Assembly (NCBI RefSeq): GCF_007993035.1
Contig: NZ_VOOS01000004.1
Location: 1 to 64,000 of the forward strand
Length of the DNA stretch: 64,000 nt
From: Vicingus serpentipes
GTDB lineage: Bacteria; Bacteroidota; Bacteroidia; Flavobacteriales_E; Vicingaceae
Reading direction: 5' to 3'
Shown: positions 7,869-16,089 of the stretch, in pieces
How the letters are laid out: each line of letters begins with the position of its first letter
Numbering within the stretch: the stretch's first letter is position 1
Program-made: the position numbers and the translations under genes
The notes under the pieces: generated by a model
What the model saw: only the letters and a program-made list of their open reading frames with translations
What the model was told of the DNA's origin: nothing
The model's database searches: none

Positions 7869-7886
7869 TGTTACAAAATATTAGCA
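7869..7886 (-). promoter_or_regulatory. Shared upstream box, copy 4 (diverged)
   Basis: The plus strand TGTTACAAAATATTAGCA matches the other boxes at 14 of 18 positions and begins 32 bases upstream of the -7 element. The conserved spacing supports it despite the mismatches. Confidence 0.45.
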
Positions 7887-7890
7887 GTAC

Positions 7891-9537
7891 TTAAATCTGC
7901 TTCAAATAAGTTACTAAATCATCATCTTGATTAAGATTAATTTTTTTTCTAATTCTTGATTTAGCAACATTTATAGTATTAATAGAAGTATTTCTGATGT
8001 TTGCTAACTCTTTAGTTGATAAATTAAGAGTCAGTAATGAGCATATTTCTAGTTCGGTTTTTGATAATTTTGGATGAGCAACTAATAAACGATTATTAAA
8101 TTCAGAACCAATTTTATCATTATCATTTAACAACAATCTTTTTTGATCTTCACCGAGTTCAGTTTTTAATTCAGTAATTACAAAAGAAAGCTCTTTATTG
8201 TTTTCACTTCTTCTTTTTACCTCTAATAACTGTTCTATTAATTTTTTTCTAAATGAAATTAACACTCTTGCTTGATTATTTAAGTTTTCAATATCTCTTA
8301 TTTTATTTAATAATTCAAGCTCATGCTTTTCTTTTTCTAATTTAACAGCTTTATTATTAGCTTGAATAATAAGCTCTTTTTGTTGTTTTATTGTTTTATA
8401 TCTTTTTATAAGGATAAGAATAAAAATAAAAGATAATACTAAAGTTATAGCAATAAAAAATGAAATTCTATTTTGGAATATTTTTTCTTTAATAAGGAGC
8501 TTTTTTTCAGCTTTAAATTTTTCCTCTCGAATAATTTTTTCTTTTTCATATTCATATTTTGCTTTCTCATTTATTGATTTTCTCAATACATCCTGGTTTA
8601 TAACACTATCTTTCATTATCATATGAGTCTGGTATAGCTCTAATCCCTTCTTATAGTTCTTTAAAGCTTGATATACTTTTGACAGTGTAAGAGAAGAATA
8701 AGCAATTTGCCTTGGGTAAGACAGCTCTTTTGCAATCTCATAACTCTTTTCAGCATATATTTTAGCATCTTGATAATTACCTTTCAAAATTTGAATTTGT
8801 GCAAGATTATTTAAATGAGCTGCGTTAGAATTTTTGTATAGAGAATTTTTAGTAATATCATAAGCCATGCTTATGTACTTAAATGCACTATCCAATTCCA
8901 TCCTATTTTTATGAATTATACCAATATCATTTAAACTAACCCCCATATATTCATCATCATTAATTGATTTTGCTATTTTATAACTTTGTTTATGAAAAAA
9001 TAAACTAGAATCTATTTCCCCGAGGGCAAAATAAACTTGAGCAATATTGTTCAAAGAATTAGCAATACCTGAAGAGTCTTTAATGTTGCTTCTATTTTTT
9101 AAACTTTTGTAATGAAATTCTAAAGAACTATCATACTCTCCTAATGTTTTATAAATAGTCGCAATATTATTCTGTGTAACAGCAACTCCCTGTAAATCAT
9201 TAATCTCTTCATAAATCGATAGTGCTTCAAAATAGTTTTCTAATGCATAGGATAAATTCCCTTTTTGTTCCATTAACCATGCCCCCCATAGGTGGCTTTC
9301 AGCTTTCCAATATTTATGAGTTGATTTATTTACAATTTCTTGTGCAATCTTCCAATAATAGACTGAAGAATCTAATTGATGCAAATGATGATATTCGACT
9401 AATTCAAATATTTTTTTTAGCCGTAAGGTATCAACGACCGTTGAATCATGAATAAAAGAATTTAACTGTTTAGGCTGTGAAAAACATATACCTGAAAAAG
9501 TTAGCAAGAGATATATTAGAATTACAAAATTCTTCAT
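7891..9537 (-). CDS. Membrane-bound TPR transcription regulator with LuxR-type HTH
   Basis: A 548-residue protein. A signal peptide (1-20) is followed by a periplasmic array of about six tetratricopeptide repeats (about 60-310), one membrane helix (about 357-378), a cytoplasmic coiled coil (about 380-445), and a C-terminal helix-turn-helix (about 490-548). The HTH reads LSKTELEICSLLTLNLSTKE then INVAKSRIRKKI, the GerE/LuxR pattern. This layout is a common Bacteroidota regulator type that couples an envelope signal, sensed by the TPRs, to transcription. No kinase or receiver domain is present. A -7 element ends 5 bases before the ATG, so the mRNA may be nearly leaderless. Its place directly upstream of the box-bearing genes makes it the leading candidate to bind that box (inference). 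Confidence 0.85.
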   Translation of the reverse strand: MKNFVILIYLLLTFSGICFSQPKQLNSFIHDSTVVDTLRLKKIFELVEYHHLHQLDSSVYYWKIAQEIVNKSTHKYWKAESHLWGAWLMEQKGNLSYALENYFEALSIYEEINDLQGVAVTQNNIATIYKTLGEYDSSLEFHYKSLKNRSNIKDSSGIANSLNNIAQVYFALGEIDSSLFFHKQSYKIAKSINDDEYMGVSLNDIGIIHKNRMELDSAFKYISMAYDITKNSLYKNSNAAHLNNLAQIQILKGNYQDAKIYAEKSYEIAKELSYPRQIAYSSLTLSKVYQALKNYKKGLELYQTHMIMKDSVINQDVLRKSINEKAKYEYEKEKIIREEKFKAEKKLLIKEKIFQNRISFFIAITLVLSFIFILILIKRYKTIKQQKELIIQANNKAVKLEKEKHELELLNKIRDIENLNNQARVLISFRKKLIEQLLEVKRRSENNKELSFVITELKTELGEDQKRLLLNDNDKIGSEFNNRLLVAHPKLSKTELEICSLLTLNLSTKELANIRNTSINTINVAKSRIRKKINLNQDDDLVTYLKQI

Positions 9538-9542
9538 AAAAG

Positions 9543-9550
9543 CAAAAATA
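9543..9550 (-). promoter_or_regulatory. -7 element of the TPR-LuxR gene, near-leaderless
   Basis: Minus-strand TATTTTTG ends 5 bases before the ATG at 9537; transcription would begin at or near the start codon. Confidence 0.4.
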
Positions 9551-9667
9551 TCATTTATAAATCAAAGTCCGAATTAAATAATCCAGTTAGAAAGTAAGTT
9601 AACAATCTATTAGTTCTTCAGGGATTATTTTTTGCATTACGTTTCTTTTTTGTTGTAGTATATTCAT

Positions 9668-12600
9668 TTACTTTAATTCTATTTTCACCCCAATCACACA
9701 AACATCATCCAGCTGCTCAAGATCGCCCATCCAGTTTTCAAATGCTTCATTAATAATTTCGTGTTGTTTATTCATAGACTCTTGCTGTATGCTTAACAAT
9801 AGCTTCTTGAAGTTGGCAGGTTTAAACTTCTTTCCTTTTTCTCCTCCAAACTGGTCCTGAAAACCATCCGTAAAAATGTAAATGGAATCCCCTTGTTCCA
9901 ACGTAAACTCATGTGTGGTATATGGCATTGGATTATCAACTTTACCAATGGCCTGTTTGTTGGGTTTTGTTTCTAGCAGTTCCTCATTGCGAATGATCCA
10001 TATCGGGTTATTGGCTCCTGCCCATTGCAACTTGTTTCCATGCAATGCACATAAAGAAATATCCATTCCATCTTTTACATCTTCTTCACTTTTTTCAAAT
10101 TCCTGAATTACGATTTCCCTTGTCTTATTTAGAATTTCTCCAGGGTCTGTTAGTCCGTTCTCTCTTACGGAACGATTGAGTCCATTATTACACACAACAC
10201 TTACCATGGCGCCTGGTACACCATGGCCAGTGCAATCTGCCGCTGCGAATAACACCCTTCCTTCAGAAGGTTCCATCCAATAGAAATCCCCAGCCACAAT
10301 GTCTTTGGGCTTGTAGAGAATGAAGGATTGATCTAAATATTGCTTAACTAGTTTTGTTGGAGGTAAAATTGCTGATTGGATACGCTTAGCGTAGTTAATA
10401 GAGTCTAGAATTTCGGTGTTCTTTTTTTCCAGTTCACCGTATGCTTTATCCACGTATGCTTTTTGTCTTTCAACTTCTTCCTTTTGCTCCCTAATTTCAT
10501 AGGTAGCGTTATCCACTTCTATTTCCAGTTCTTTTTGGCGTTTTTTGAGTTTATCTGTGCGCCACCGTACAAAAACAAAAACTAACAACAATGCTCCCAG
10601 AGCATACATTGTAAGGGCCCACGAGGCGTACCACCAAGGCGGATGAATGGTAAAAGTATATTCAAACGGCTCACTCCACTCACCGCTTTCTCCAATAGCA
10701 AGTACTTTAAACGAATAAGTACCATATGGGAGGTTTCGGTAATCTGCTTTGGCTTCAAGGCTGGGTTGGCTCCAGGTGGTGTTGAGCCCTTCCATTATAA
10801 AGCTGTATTGTATTTTATGTGATGCGCTCCAATCTATGGCTGCAAAATGAAAGGTAAGGTGGTTTTTATCATAAGGCAACTCTAAATTCAATGGGTAATT
10901 TTCAAAACGCTGTACACCATTAAACACTATTTCATTGCCCAGACTATCTGTTATATTTCTATAGTCTATGAATTGCTCATTAATATCAATTTGCCTTAAA
11001 TAAACCGCTGGCGGTTTTGTTGATGAACCAAATTTATTTAAATCCAGCATGGTTAGGCTTTTACCACTGCCCCACCATATACGGTTTTTACTGTCTAAAC
11101 AAACACTGTTGGCAAAAAAATCCATGCCTTTTAAACCGTCATTTTTTTTAAATAAATTTAGGGTATAGCTAACTTTTTTTGTCTTAGAAACAGCGCTAAT
11201 AACATAAATAAAGTTTGTAAGGCCACTTTCTGTACTCATCCATATATGACCGCTTTTATCTTCCAGTATTGACAAAACACTATTGTTGGATAAGCCTTCT
11301 TTTTCTGTAAAATGCGTAAAGGTTTTCCCATTGTACATGCTCGCACCTCCGCCAGAAGTGCCGAACCAAAGGTTTCCGCTTTTATCTTCCAGTATTGACA
11401 AAACACTATTGTTGGATAAACCTTCTTTTTCTGTAAAATGCGTAAAGGTTTTTCCATTGTACATGCTCGCACCTCCGCCATAAGTGCCGAACCAAAGGTT
11501 TCCGCTTTTATCTTCCACTATAGACAAAACACTATTGTTGGATAAGCCTTCTTTTTCTGTAAAATGCGTAAAGGTTTTCCCATTATACATACTCACACCT
11601 CCGCCATAAGTGCCGAACCAAAGGTTTCCGCTTTTATCTTCCAGTATTGAAAAGACGGTATTGTTGGATAAACCTTCTTTTTCTGTAAAATGCGTAAAGG
11701 TTTTCCCATTGTACATGCTCACACCTCCGCCAGAAGTGCCGAACCAAAGGTTTCCGCTTTTATCTTCCAGTATTGACAAAACACTATTGTTGGATAAGCC
11801 TTCTTTTTCTGTAAAATGCGTAAAGGTTTCTCCATTGTACATGCTCACACCTCCGCCAGAAGTGCCGAACCAAAGGTTTCCGCTTTTATCTTCCACTATT
11901 GACAAAACACTATTATTGGATAAGCCTTCTTTTTCTGTAAAATGCGTAAAGGTTTTCCCATTGTAAATGCTCACACCTCCGCCAGAAGTTCCGAGCCAAA
12001 GGTTTCCGCTTTTATCTTCCACTATTGATAAAACACTATTGTTGGATAAGCCTTCTTTTTCTGTAAAATGCGTAAAGGTTTCTCCATTGTACATGCTCAC
12101 ACCTCCGCCAGAAGTGCCGAACCAAAGCTTTCCGCTTTTATCTTCCACTATTGATAAAACACTATTGTTGGATAAACCTTCTTTTTCTGTAAAATGCGTA
12201 AAGGTTTCTCCATTGTACATGCTCACACCTCCACCATCAGTTCCGAACCAAAGGTTTCCGCTTTTATCTTCCACTATTGATAAAACACTATTGTTGGATA
12301 AGCCTTCTTTTTCTGTAAAATGCGTAAAGGTTTTCCCATTGTACATGCTCACACCTCCACCATCAGTTCCGAACCAAAAGTTTCCGCTTTTATCTTCCAC
12401 TATTGATAAAACACTATTGTTGGATAAGCCTTCTTTTTCTGTAAAATGCGTAAAGGTTTTCCCATTGTACATGCTCACACCTCCACCATCAGTTCCGAAC
12501 CAAAGCTTTCCGCTTTTATCTTCCACTATTGATAAAACACTATTGTTAGATAAGCCTTCTTTTTCTGTAAAATGCGTAAAGGTTTTCCCATTGTACATGC

Positions 12601-13411
12601 TCACACCTCCGCCATAAGTGCCGAACCAAAGGTTTCCGCTTTTATCTTCCACTATTGACAAAACACTATTGTTGGATAAGCCTTCTTTTTCTGTAAAATG
12701 CGTAAAGGTTTTCCCATTATACATGCTTACACCTCCACCATAAGTGCCGAACCAGAGGTTTCCTCTTTTATCTTCCAGTATTGACTTGACATAGGAAGAA
12801 GCCATTCCCTGGTCCACGTCTAAGTACTGCATGTTGTTAATGGCATCGTCTTTAAAGCGTGGGGGTAAGGCAGCTGTGGGTTGGGCTTGAGTGGTTTTTA
12901 TTTTTTTTGCATTGGAAGGGATTGTCACCCCCGTTTTTATAGTGTCGCCTAATGAGTTTATAAGGTGGTGTAGGGTATCTTTTTGTGCAATTTCATCTAA
13001 AAGAATAGTGGTTAATGAGTTGTGGTTTACGGGGATGACGGTTAGGTTAGTTGGTACTTTATATACGTTATCGTAGGCGTTGTAGATGCTATCCGGTGGG
13101 TTAGCCGGCACATTGATTGGCATGGAAACACTGTCTGGATGAATAACTTTTCCGGTTACCGGAATAGGGATTCCAGAAATTAGGGAGTCTCCGCTTTCCA
13201 GAATAATGGGTTGAATGCTGTTGCCTGTTAATGCGTTTAGAGTATAGCCATTGTAAGGGTTTGCCTCATTTTTTTGTGGCAGCGGTAACAGTGGCACCGG
13301 TTTTTCGTCTACTGTTTTCTTACTGGTACATGCTGCCAGAAATAGAAGTACTAAAAGATATATTAGTTTTGTTTTCAATTTGTTATGTTCAAAGTGATAC
13401 AACGACAACAT
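9668..13411 (-). CDS. Lipoprotein sensor: Reg_prop propeller, Y_Y_Y domain, SpoIIE phosphatase
   Basis: A 1,247-residue signalling protein. A lipobox (LLFLAACTS, Cys near residue 28) ends the signal sequence. A low-complexity Pro-rich region follows. Residues about 205-735 contain twelve near-identical 42-residue Reg_prop blades (core NLWFGTYGGGVSMYNGKTF) plus a degenerate thirteenth. A Y_Y_Y domain lies at about 880-930 (MEGLNTTWSQPS ... GTYSFKVLA), then a membrane helix near 945, a coiled coil (960-1020), and a PP2C-like SpoIIE phosphatase (about 1040-1245) with metal-binding Asp motifs GDFYWMEP, ADCTGHGVPG and FTDGFQDQFGG. This resembles the sensor half of hybrid two-component systems, but the output is a Ser/Thr phosphatase, probably acting on an anti-sigma-factor antagonist that is not in the window. 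The lipobox plus a downstream membrane helix is odd; the N-terminus may act as an uncleaved anchor. Confidence 0.85.
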   Translation of the reverse strand: MLSLYHFEHNKLKTKLIYLLVLLFLAACTSKKTVDEKPVPLLPLPQKNEANPYNGYTLNALTGNSIQPIILESGDSLISGIPIPVTGKVIHPDSVSMPINVPANPPDSIYNAYDNVYKVPTNLTVIPVNHNSLTTILLDEIAQKDTLHHLINSLGDTIKTGVTIPSNAKKIKTTQAQPTAALPPRFKDDAINNMQYLDVDQGMASSYVKSILEDKRGNLWFGTYGGGVSMYNGKTFTHFTEKEGLSNNSVLSIVEDKSGNLWFGTYGGGVSMYNGKTFTHFTEKEGLSNNSVLSIVEDKSGKLWFGTDGGGVSMYNGKTFTHFTEKEGLSNNSVLSIVEDKSGNFWFGTDGGGVSMYNGKTFTHFTEKEGLSNNSVLSIVEDKSGNLWFGTDGGGVSMYNGETFTHFTEKEGLSNNSVLSIVEDKSGKLWFGTSGGGVSMYNGETFTHFTEKEGLSNNSVLSIVEDKSGNLWLGTSGGGVSIYNGKTFTHFTEKEGLSNNSVLSIVEDKSGNLWFGTSGGGVSMYNGETFTHFTEKEGLSNNSVLSILEDKSGNLWFGTSGGGVSMYNGKTFTHFTEKEGLSNNTVFSILEDKSGNLWFGTYGGGVSMYNGKTFTHFTEKEGLSNNSVLSIVEDKSGNLWFGTYGGGASMYNGKTFTHFTEKEGLSNNSVLSILEDKSGNLWFGTSGGGASMYNGKTFTHFTEKEGLSNNSVLSILEDKSGHIWMSTESGLTNFIYVISAVSKTKKVSYTLNLFKKNDGLKGMDFFANSVCLDSKNRIWWGSGKSLTMLDLNKFGSSTKPPAVYLRQIDINEQFIDYRNITDSLGNEIVFNGVQRFENYPLNLELPYDKNHLTFHFAAIDWSASHKIQYSFIMEGLNTTWSQPSLEAKADYRNLPYGTYSFKVLAIGESGEWSEPFEYTFTIHPPWWYASWALTMYALGALLLVFVFVRWRTDKLKKRQKELEIEVDNATYEIREQKEEVERQKAYVDKAYGELEKKNTEILDSINYAKRIQSAILPPTKLVKQYLDQSFILYKPKDIVAGDFYWMEPSEGRVLFAAADCTGHGVPGAMVSVVCNNGLNRSVRENGLTDPGEILNKTREIVIQEFEKSEEDVKDGMDISLCALHGNKLQWAGANNPIWIIRNEELLETKPNKQAIGKVDNPMPYTTHEFTLEQGDSIYIFTDGFQDQFGGEKGKKFKPANFKKLLLSIQQESMNKQHEIINEAFENWMGDLEQLDDVCVIGVKIELK
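11250..12761 (-). repeat. Twelve tandem 126-bp repeats coding propeller blades
   Basis: The unit is exactly 126 bp (42 codons), seen from the anchor CCGCTTTTATCTTCCA recurring every 126 bases. Copies differ at few positions. In protein order the residue after WFGT runs Y,Y,D,D,D,S,S,S,S,Y,Y,S, in blocks, and the residue after YNG is K or E. Near identity points to recent copy-number change by recombination or slippage; every change keeps the frame. Confidence 0.9.
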
Positions 13412-13433
13412 TATGTTTTCGTTTTGTTGAAAC

Positions 13434-13441
13434 CAAAGATA
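13434..13441 (-). promoter_or_regulatory. -7 promoter element of the SpoIIE sensor gene
   Basis: Minus-strand TATCTTTG, 22 bases before the ATG at 13411. Confidence 0.6.
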
Positions 13442-13464
13442 GAATAATCAGCCAACATAATGGA

Positions 13465-13508
13465 TTCTGTCGCATCTAAGATAGCAAAAAAGAAAGGTTC
13501 TGTCGCAT
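13465..13508 (-). promoter_or_regulatory. Paired 11-bp direct repeats upstream of the SpoIIE sensor gene
   Basis: TTCTGTCGCAT occurs at 13465-13475 and 13498-13508, exactly 33 bases (about three helix turns) apart, starting 24 bases upstream of the -7 element. The same-face spacing fits two operator half-sites for one regulator. The remainder of 13412-13673 shows no gene. Confidence 0.4.
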
Positions 13509-13673
13509 TAATACGGTCTAAAATAAAAGTCACGATTTCGTTACAGGGTTTTAAGTGTTTCCTATTGGTATTTCGGTCTAACTCATTCCCTATTACAATA
13601 AAAAATTCGTGTTTAACTGCGGCTAAGTGTTGTTAGGGGTTACTATGGTATGCTCCAGGTGGGCCCACAAAGA

Positions 13674-13701
13674 AAAAGCCTTACTTTTAAGTAAGGCTTT
13701 T
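13674..13701 (-). terminator. Terminator of the alpha-2-macroglobulin / pbpC operon
   Basis: A 13-bp perfect stem (13674-13686 with 13689-13701) flanked by A and T runs, 10 bases after the pbpC stop at 13711. It is symmetric and could work in both directions. Confidence 0.85.
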
Positions 13702-13710
13702 CTTATTCTA

Positions 13711-16089
13711 TTACCGCTCTATCACTTCAAAATTTCGAATTAATTCATTACCAAAATTGTCAATTAACGTTAATTTATGATTGCCAACAGAAGTAATGAA
13801 TTCAAGCTTATGTTCATTTCCAGTTTCTCCAATAAAGCTTTCATCAATATGCCAATATATTGTTGCCGAAGTATTTGAATGAGCCACCTCAAAAACTACT
13901 TTTTCTTGTTTTCCATCCAATTGTTTTGGAATAAAAATGCTCGATAATTTTTCTGGGTAAACAATATCCATTATCGTTTTATTCTGTTCAAAACAATTTG
14001 ACAATAAAGCTGGTAGCGATTTATAATTAGGATCTTTTTGTTTGTAATACATTGCTTGTATAGGTGGTAAAATAAACCACTTTTTACTAACCATTTCTGA
14101 TACAGAATAACAATTATCATTTACACGGTAGGTTGCTGTTTTATCTAGGAACACTTGTTTGTGAAATGGACAGGGTGCTGTTTTTAATCCTGCCAATGGC
14201 ACCCAAAGTGTATCTGTAATCTCACAATTTTTTGTTGATTTATAACCAGATTTTCTACACACCGATTGTTGCGTTAGGTTATTTAATGGTGATTTAAACC
14301 AAGTTGTTTCCGGTAGTTTTTTAAAGACATCAAATAAAATTGGGCCAGCAACCATTACTCCAGTTAACCCTGGTCTTCCTTCTCCATCAGCATTACCCAC
14401 CCAAACACTAACAGTATATTCTGGTGTAACACCAACAGCCCAAGCGTCTCTATGCCCAAAACTTGTTCCTGTTTTCCATGCAATTTTTCGTGCAGATGAG
14501 AAATTATCCCACCCTTTTTCTTCTCTTGGTCGATTTACTCCCGACAACACTTCAAAGGTTTGCCAAATACTAGAAACATCGTATTGACTAGTTTTTTCCA
14601 ATTTTTTGGGTGTTATTTCAGTAGAATCCGAAGCAATAAAATACGGCATTCTGTAATCAAAACTATTGTATTGTTCATCAAACATTTCAAAATGATTTAA
14701 TGTTCTTGCCCAACTAGAATAAATACCACTCAACTCCCATAAACTTGTTTCAGCTCCACCCAAGATTAAAGACAACCCATAATGATTTGCTGGTTTTTTA
14801 ATTGTTGTAAAACCTAACTTTTGCAACTTATTGTAAAATTTTTGAAGTCCATATTTTTGCAATAATTTAACCGCTGGAATATTTAACGACCGTGTTAAGG
14901 CATTGCTTGCAGGAACTGCTCCATCATAACTTTTATCAAAATTTTGAGGTGCATAGCCAGAAATTCGAGTTGGGATATCTGGAACTAAAGTGGTTGGCAA
15001 TAATTCTCCTTCATCAAATAATGAAGCATATAGAAAAGGTTTTAAAATACTTCCTGAACTTCTTCTAGCCATAACAATATCAACATCATTTCCTGATTCT
15101 TCATGCGTACAATCTGAATTTCCTAAATAACCTAAAACTTTTCCAGAATTAACTTCTGTTACAACAATAGCAATATTGTGTACTTCATTTTGACTTAAAA
15201 ATTTATGATAATTAGAGGCTACTCGATTTAGCATATTTTGAACTTTTAAATCAATGGTAGTTCTTATTACTTCACCTTGTTTACCTTCTTTTATTAATCG
15301 CGTTAATAAGTGTGGAGCTATTCTCGGTAAAGGTTGTGGCTTTTGAGGTAGCTCTTCTAATTTAGCTAACTCACAAGTCTCGGCATCAATCACATTATTA
15401 GCTTGTAATTTATCAAGTAATCTATTTCTTTTTGCTAATAGTAATTCATGGTTTTTACCAGGGTAGATTAATGATGGGGCGTTAGGTAACACTGCTAAAG
15501 TTGCTGATTCTCCCCATGAAAGTTTATTAGCTGAACGACCATAATATCGCCAAGCAGCAGCTTCAAGACCAACTACATTTCCACCAAAAGGTGCATTTGA
15601 AACATAGTAGGCTAGAATTTCATTTTTACTATAGCTCAACTCTAATCGTATTGCTAAAATCAATTCTATAAATTTTTCAGCAAATGTTCTCGAGTTATTT
15701 CTAGCTAATCTGATAACTTGCATTGTTATTGTACTCCCTCCACTAACAATTTTACCAGCTTTTATATTTTGCTTAGTTGCTCTAAAAATAGAAAGAGGGT
15801 TTACTCCTAAATGATTTTCAAAATATTCATCTTCAAAATGTAAGATACATTCTTTAAACTTTTGAGGCACTTTTGATTGATGAGGAAAACGCCACTGTCC
15901 ATCAGATGCAATGCTTGCAGCTAATAAATTTCCTTCATTATCTTCTACAACTGTGCTTGTAGGTTCATTAAATAATTTTGTGGGTAATGCAAAAAATAGA
16001 AACCAAACTATAAATATCCCTAAAGCAGTAAAACTAATTTTCTGCTTTAGGGAGGTATTTTTTAAAAAAGATTTTAGCTTACTCACCAC
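13711..16089 (-). CDS. pbpC: Penicillin-binding protein 1C
   Basis: A 792-residue bifunctional peptidoglycan synthase of the PBP1C class. It has one membrane helix (about 18-37), a glycosyltransferase domain (catalytic Glu in HFEDEYFENHLGV near residue 86; GGSTITMQ near 117), and a transpeptidase domain with SSGSILKPF (Ser near 343), SLN in TRSLNIPAV, and KTGTS (near 540). A C-terminal BiPBP_C-type domain follows (about 690-790). It acts in the periplasm on lipid II, probably in cell-wall repair. The start overlaps the end of the alpha-2-macroglobulin gene by 11 bases, indicating translational coupling. The pbpC/alpha-2-macroglobulin pairing is known from many Gram-negative bacteria (E. coli pbpC-yfhM). 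Confidence 0.95.
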   Translation of the reverse strand: MVSKLKSFLKNTSLKQKISFTALGIFIVWFLFFALPTKLFNEPTSTVVEDNEGNLLAASIASDGQWRFPHQSKVPQKFKECILHFEDEYFENHLGVNPLSIFRATKQNIKAGKIVSGGSTITMQVIRLARNNSRTFAEKFIELILAIRLELSYSKNEILAYYVSNAPFGGNVVGLEAAAWRYYGRSANKLSWGESATLAVLPNAPSLIYPGKNHELLLAKRNRLLDKLQANNVIDAETCELAKLEELPQKPQPLPRIAPHLLTRLIKEGKQGEVIRTTIDLKVQNMLNRVASNYHKFLSQNEVHNIAIVVTEVNSGKVLGYLGNSDCTHEESGNDVDIVMARRSSGSILKPFLYASLFDEGELLPTTLVPDIPTRISGYAPQNFDKSYDGAVPASNALTRSLNIPAVKLLQKYGLQKFYNKLQKLGFTTIKKPANHYGLSLILGGAETSLWELSGIYSSWARTLNHFEMFDEQYNSFDYRMPYFIASDSTEITPKKLEKTSQYDVSSIWQTFEVLSGVNRPREEKGWDNFSSARKIAWKTGTSFGHRDAWAVGVTPEYTVSVWVGNADGEGRPGLTGVMVAGPILFDVFKKLPETTWFKSPLNNLTQQSVCRKSGYKSTKNCEITDTLWVPLAGLKTAPCPFHKQVFLDKTATYRVNDNCYSVSEMVSKKWFILPPIQAMYYKQKDPNYKSLPALLSNCFEQNKTIMDIVYPEKLSSIFIPKQLDGKQEKVVFEVAHSNTSATIYWHIDESFIGETGNEHKLEFITSVGNHKLTLIDNFGNELIRNFEVIER

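Noticed and set aside
11283-12617. Several open frames on the plus strand and another minus frame across the 126-bp repeats
   Set aside because: They repeat with the same 126-base period as the sensor gene's blades and exist only because the repeat has no stops in those frames. No start signals or family matches.
11250-12761. CRISPR array
   Set aside because: The repeat is 126 bp, coding, head-to-tail with no unique spacers.
13412-13673. Insertion-sequence remnant
   Set aside because: The direct repeats are short, 33 bp apart, and there is no transposase frame or terminal inverted repeat.
1-13710. Horizontally acquired island or prophage
   Set aside because: The stretch is rich in decayed and duplicated surface genes, but there is no integrase, attachment site, tRNA junction or phage gene to support a mobile element.
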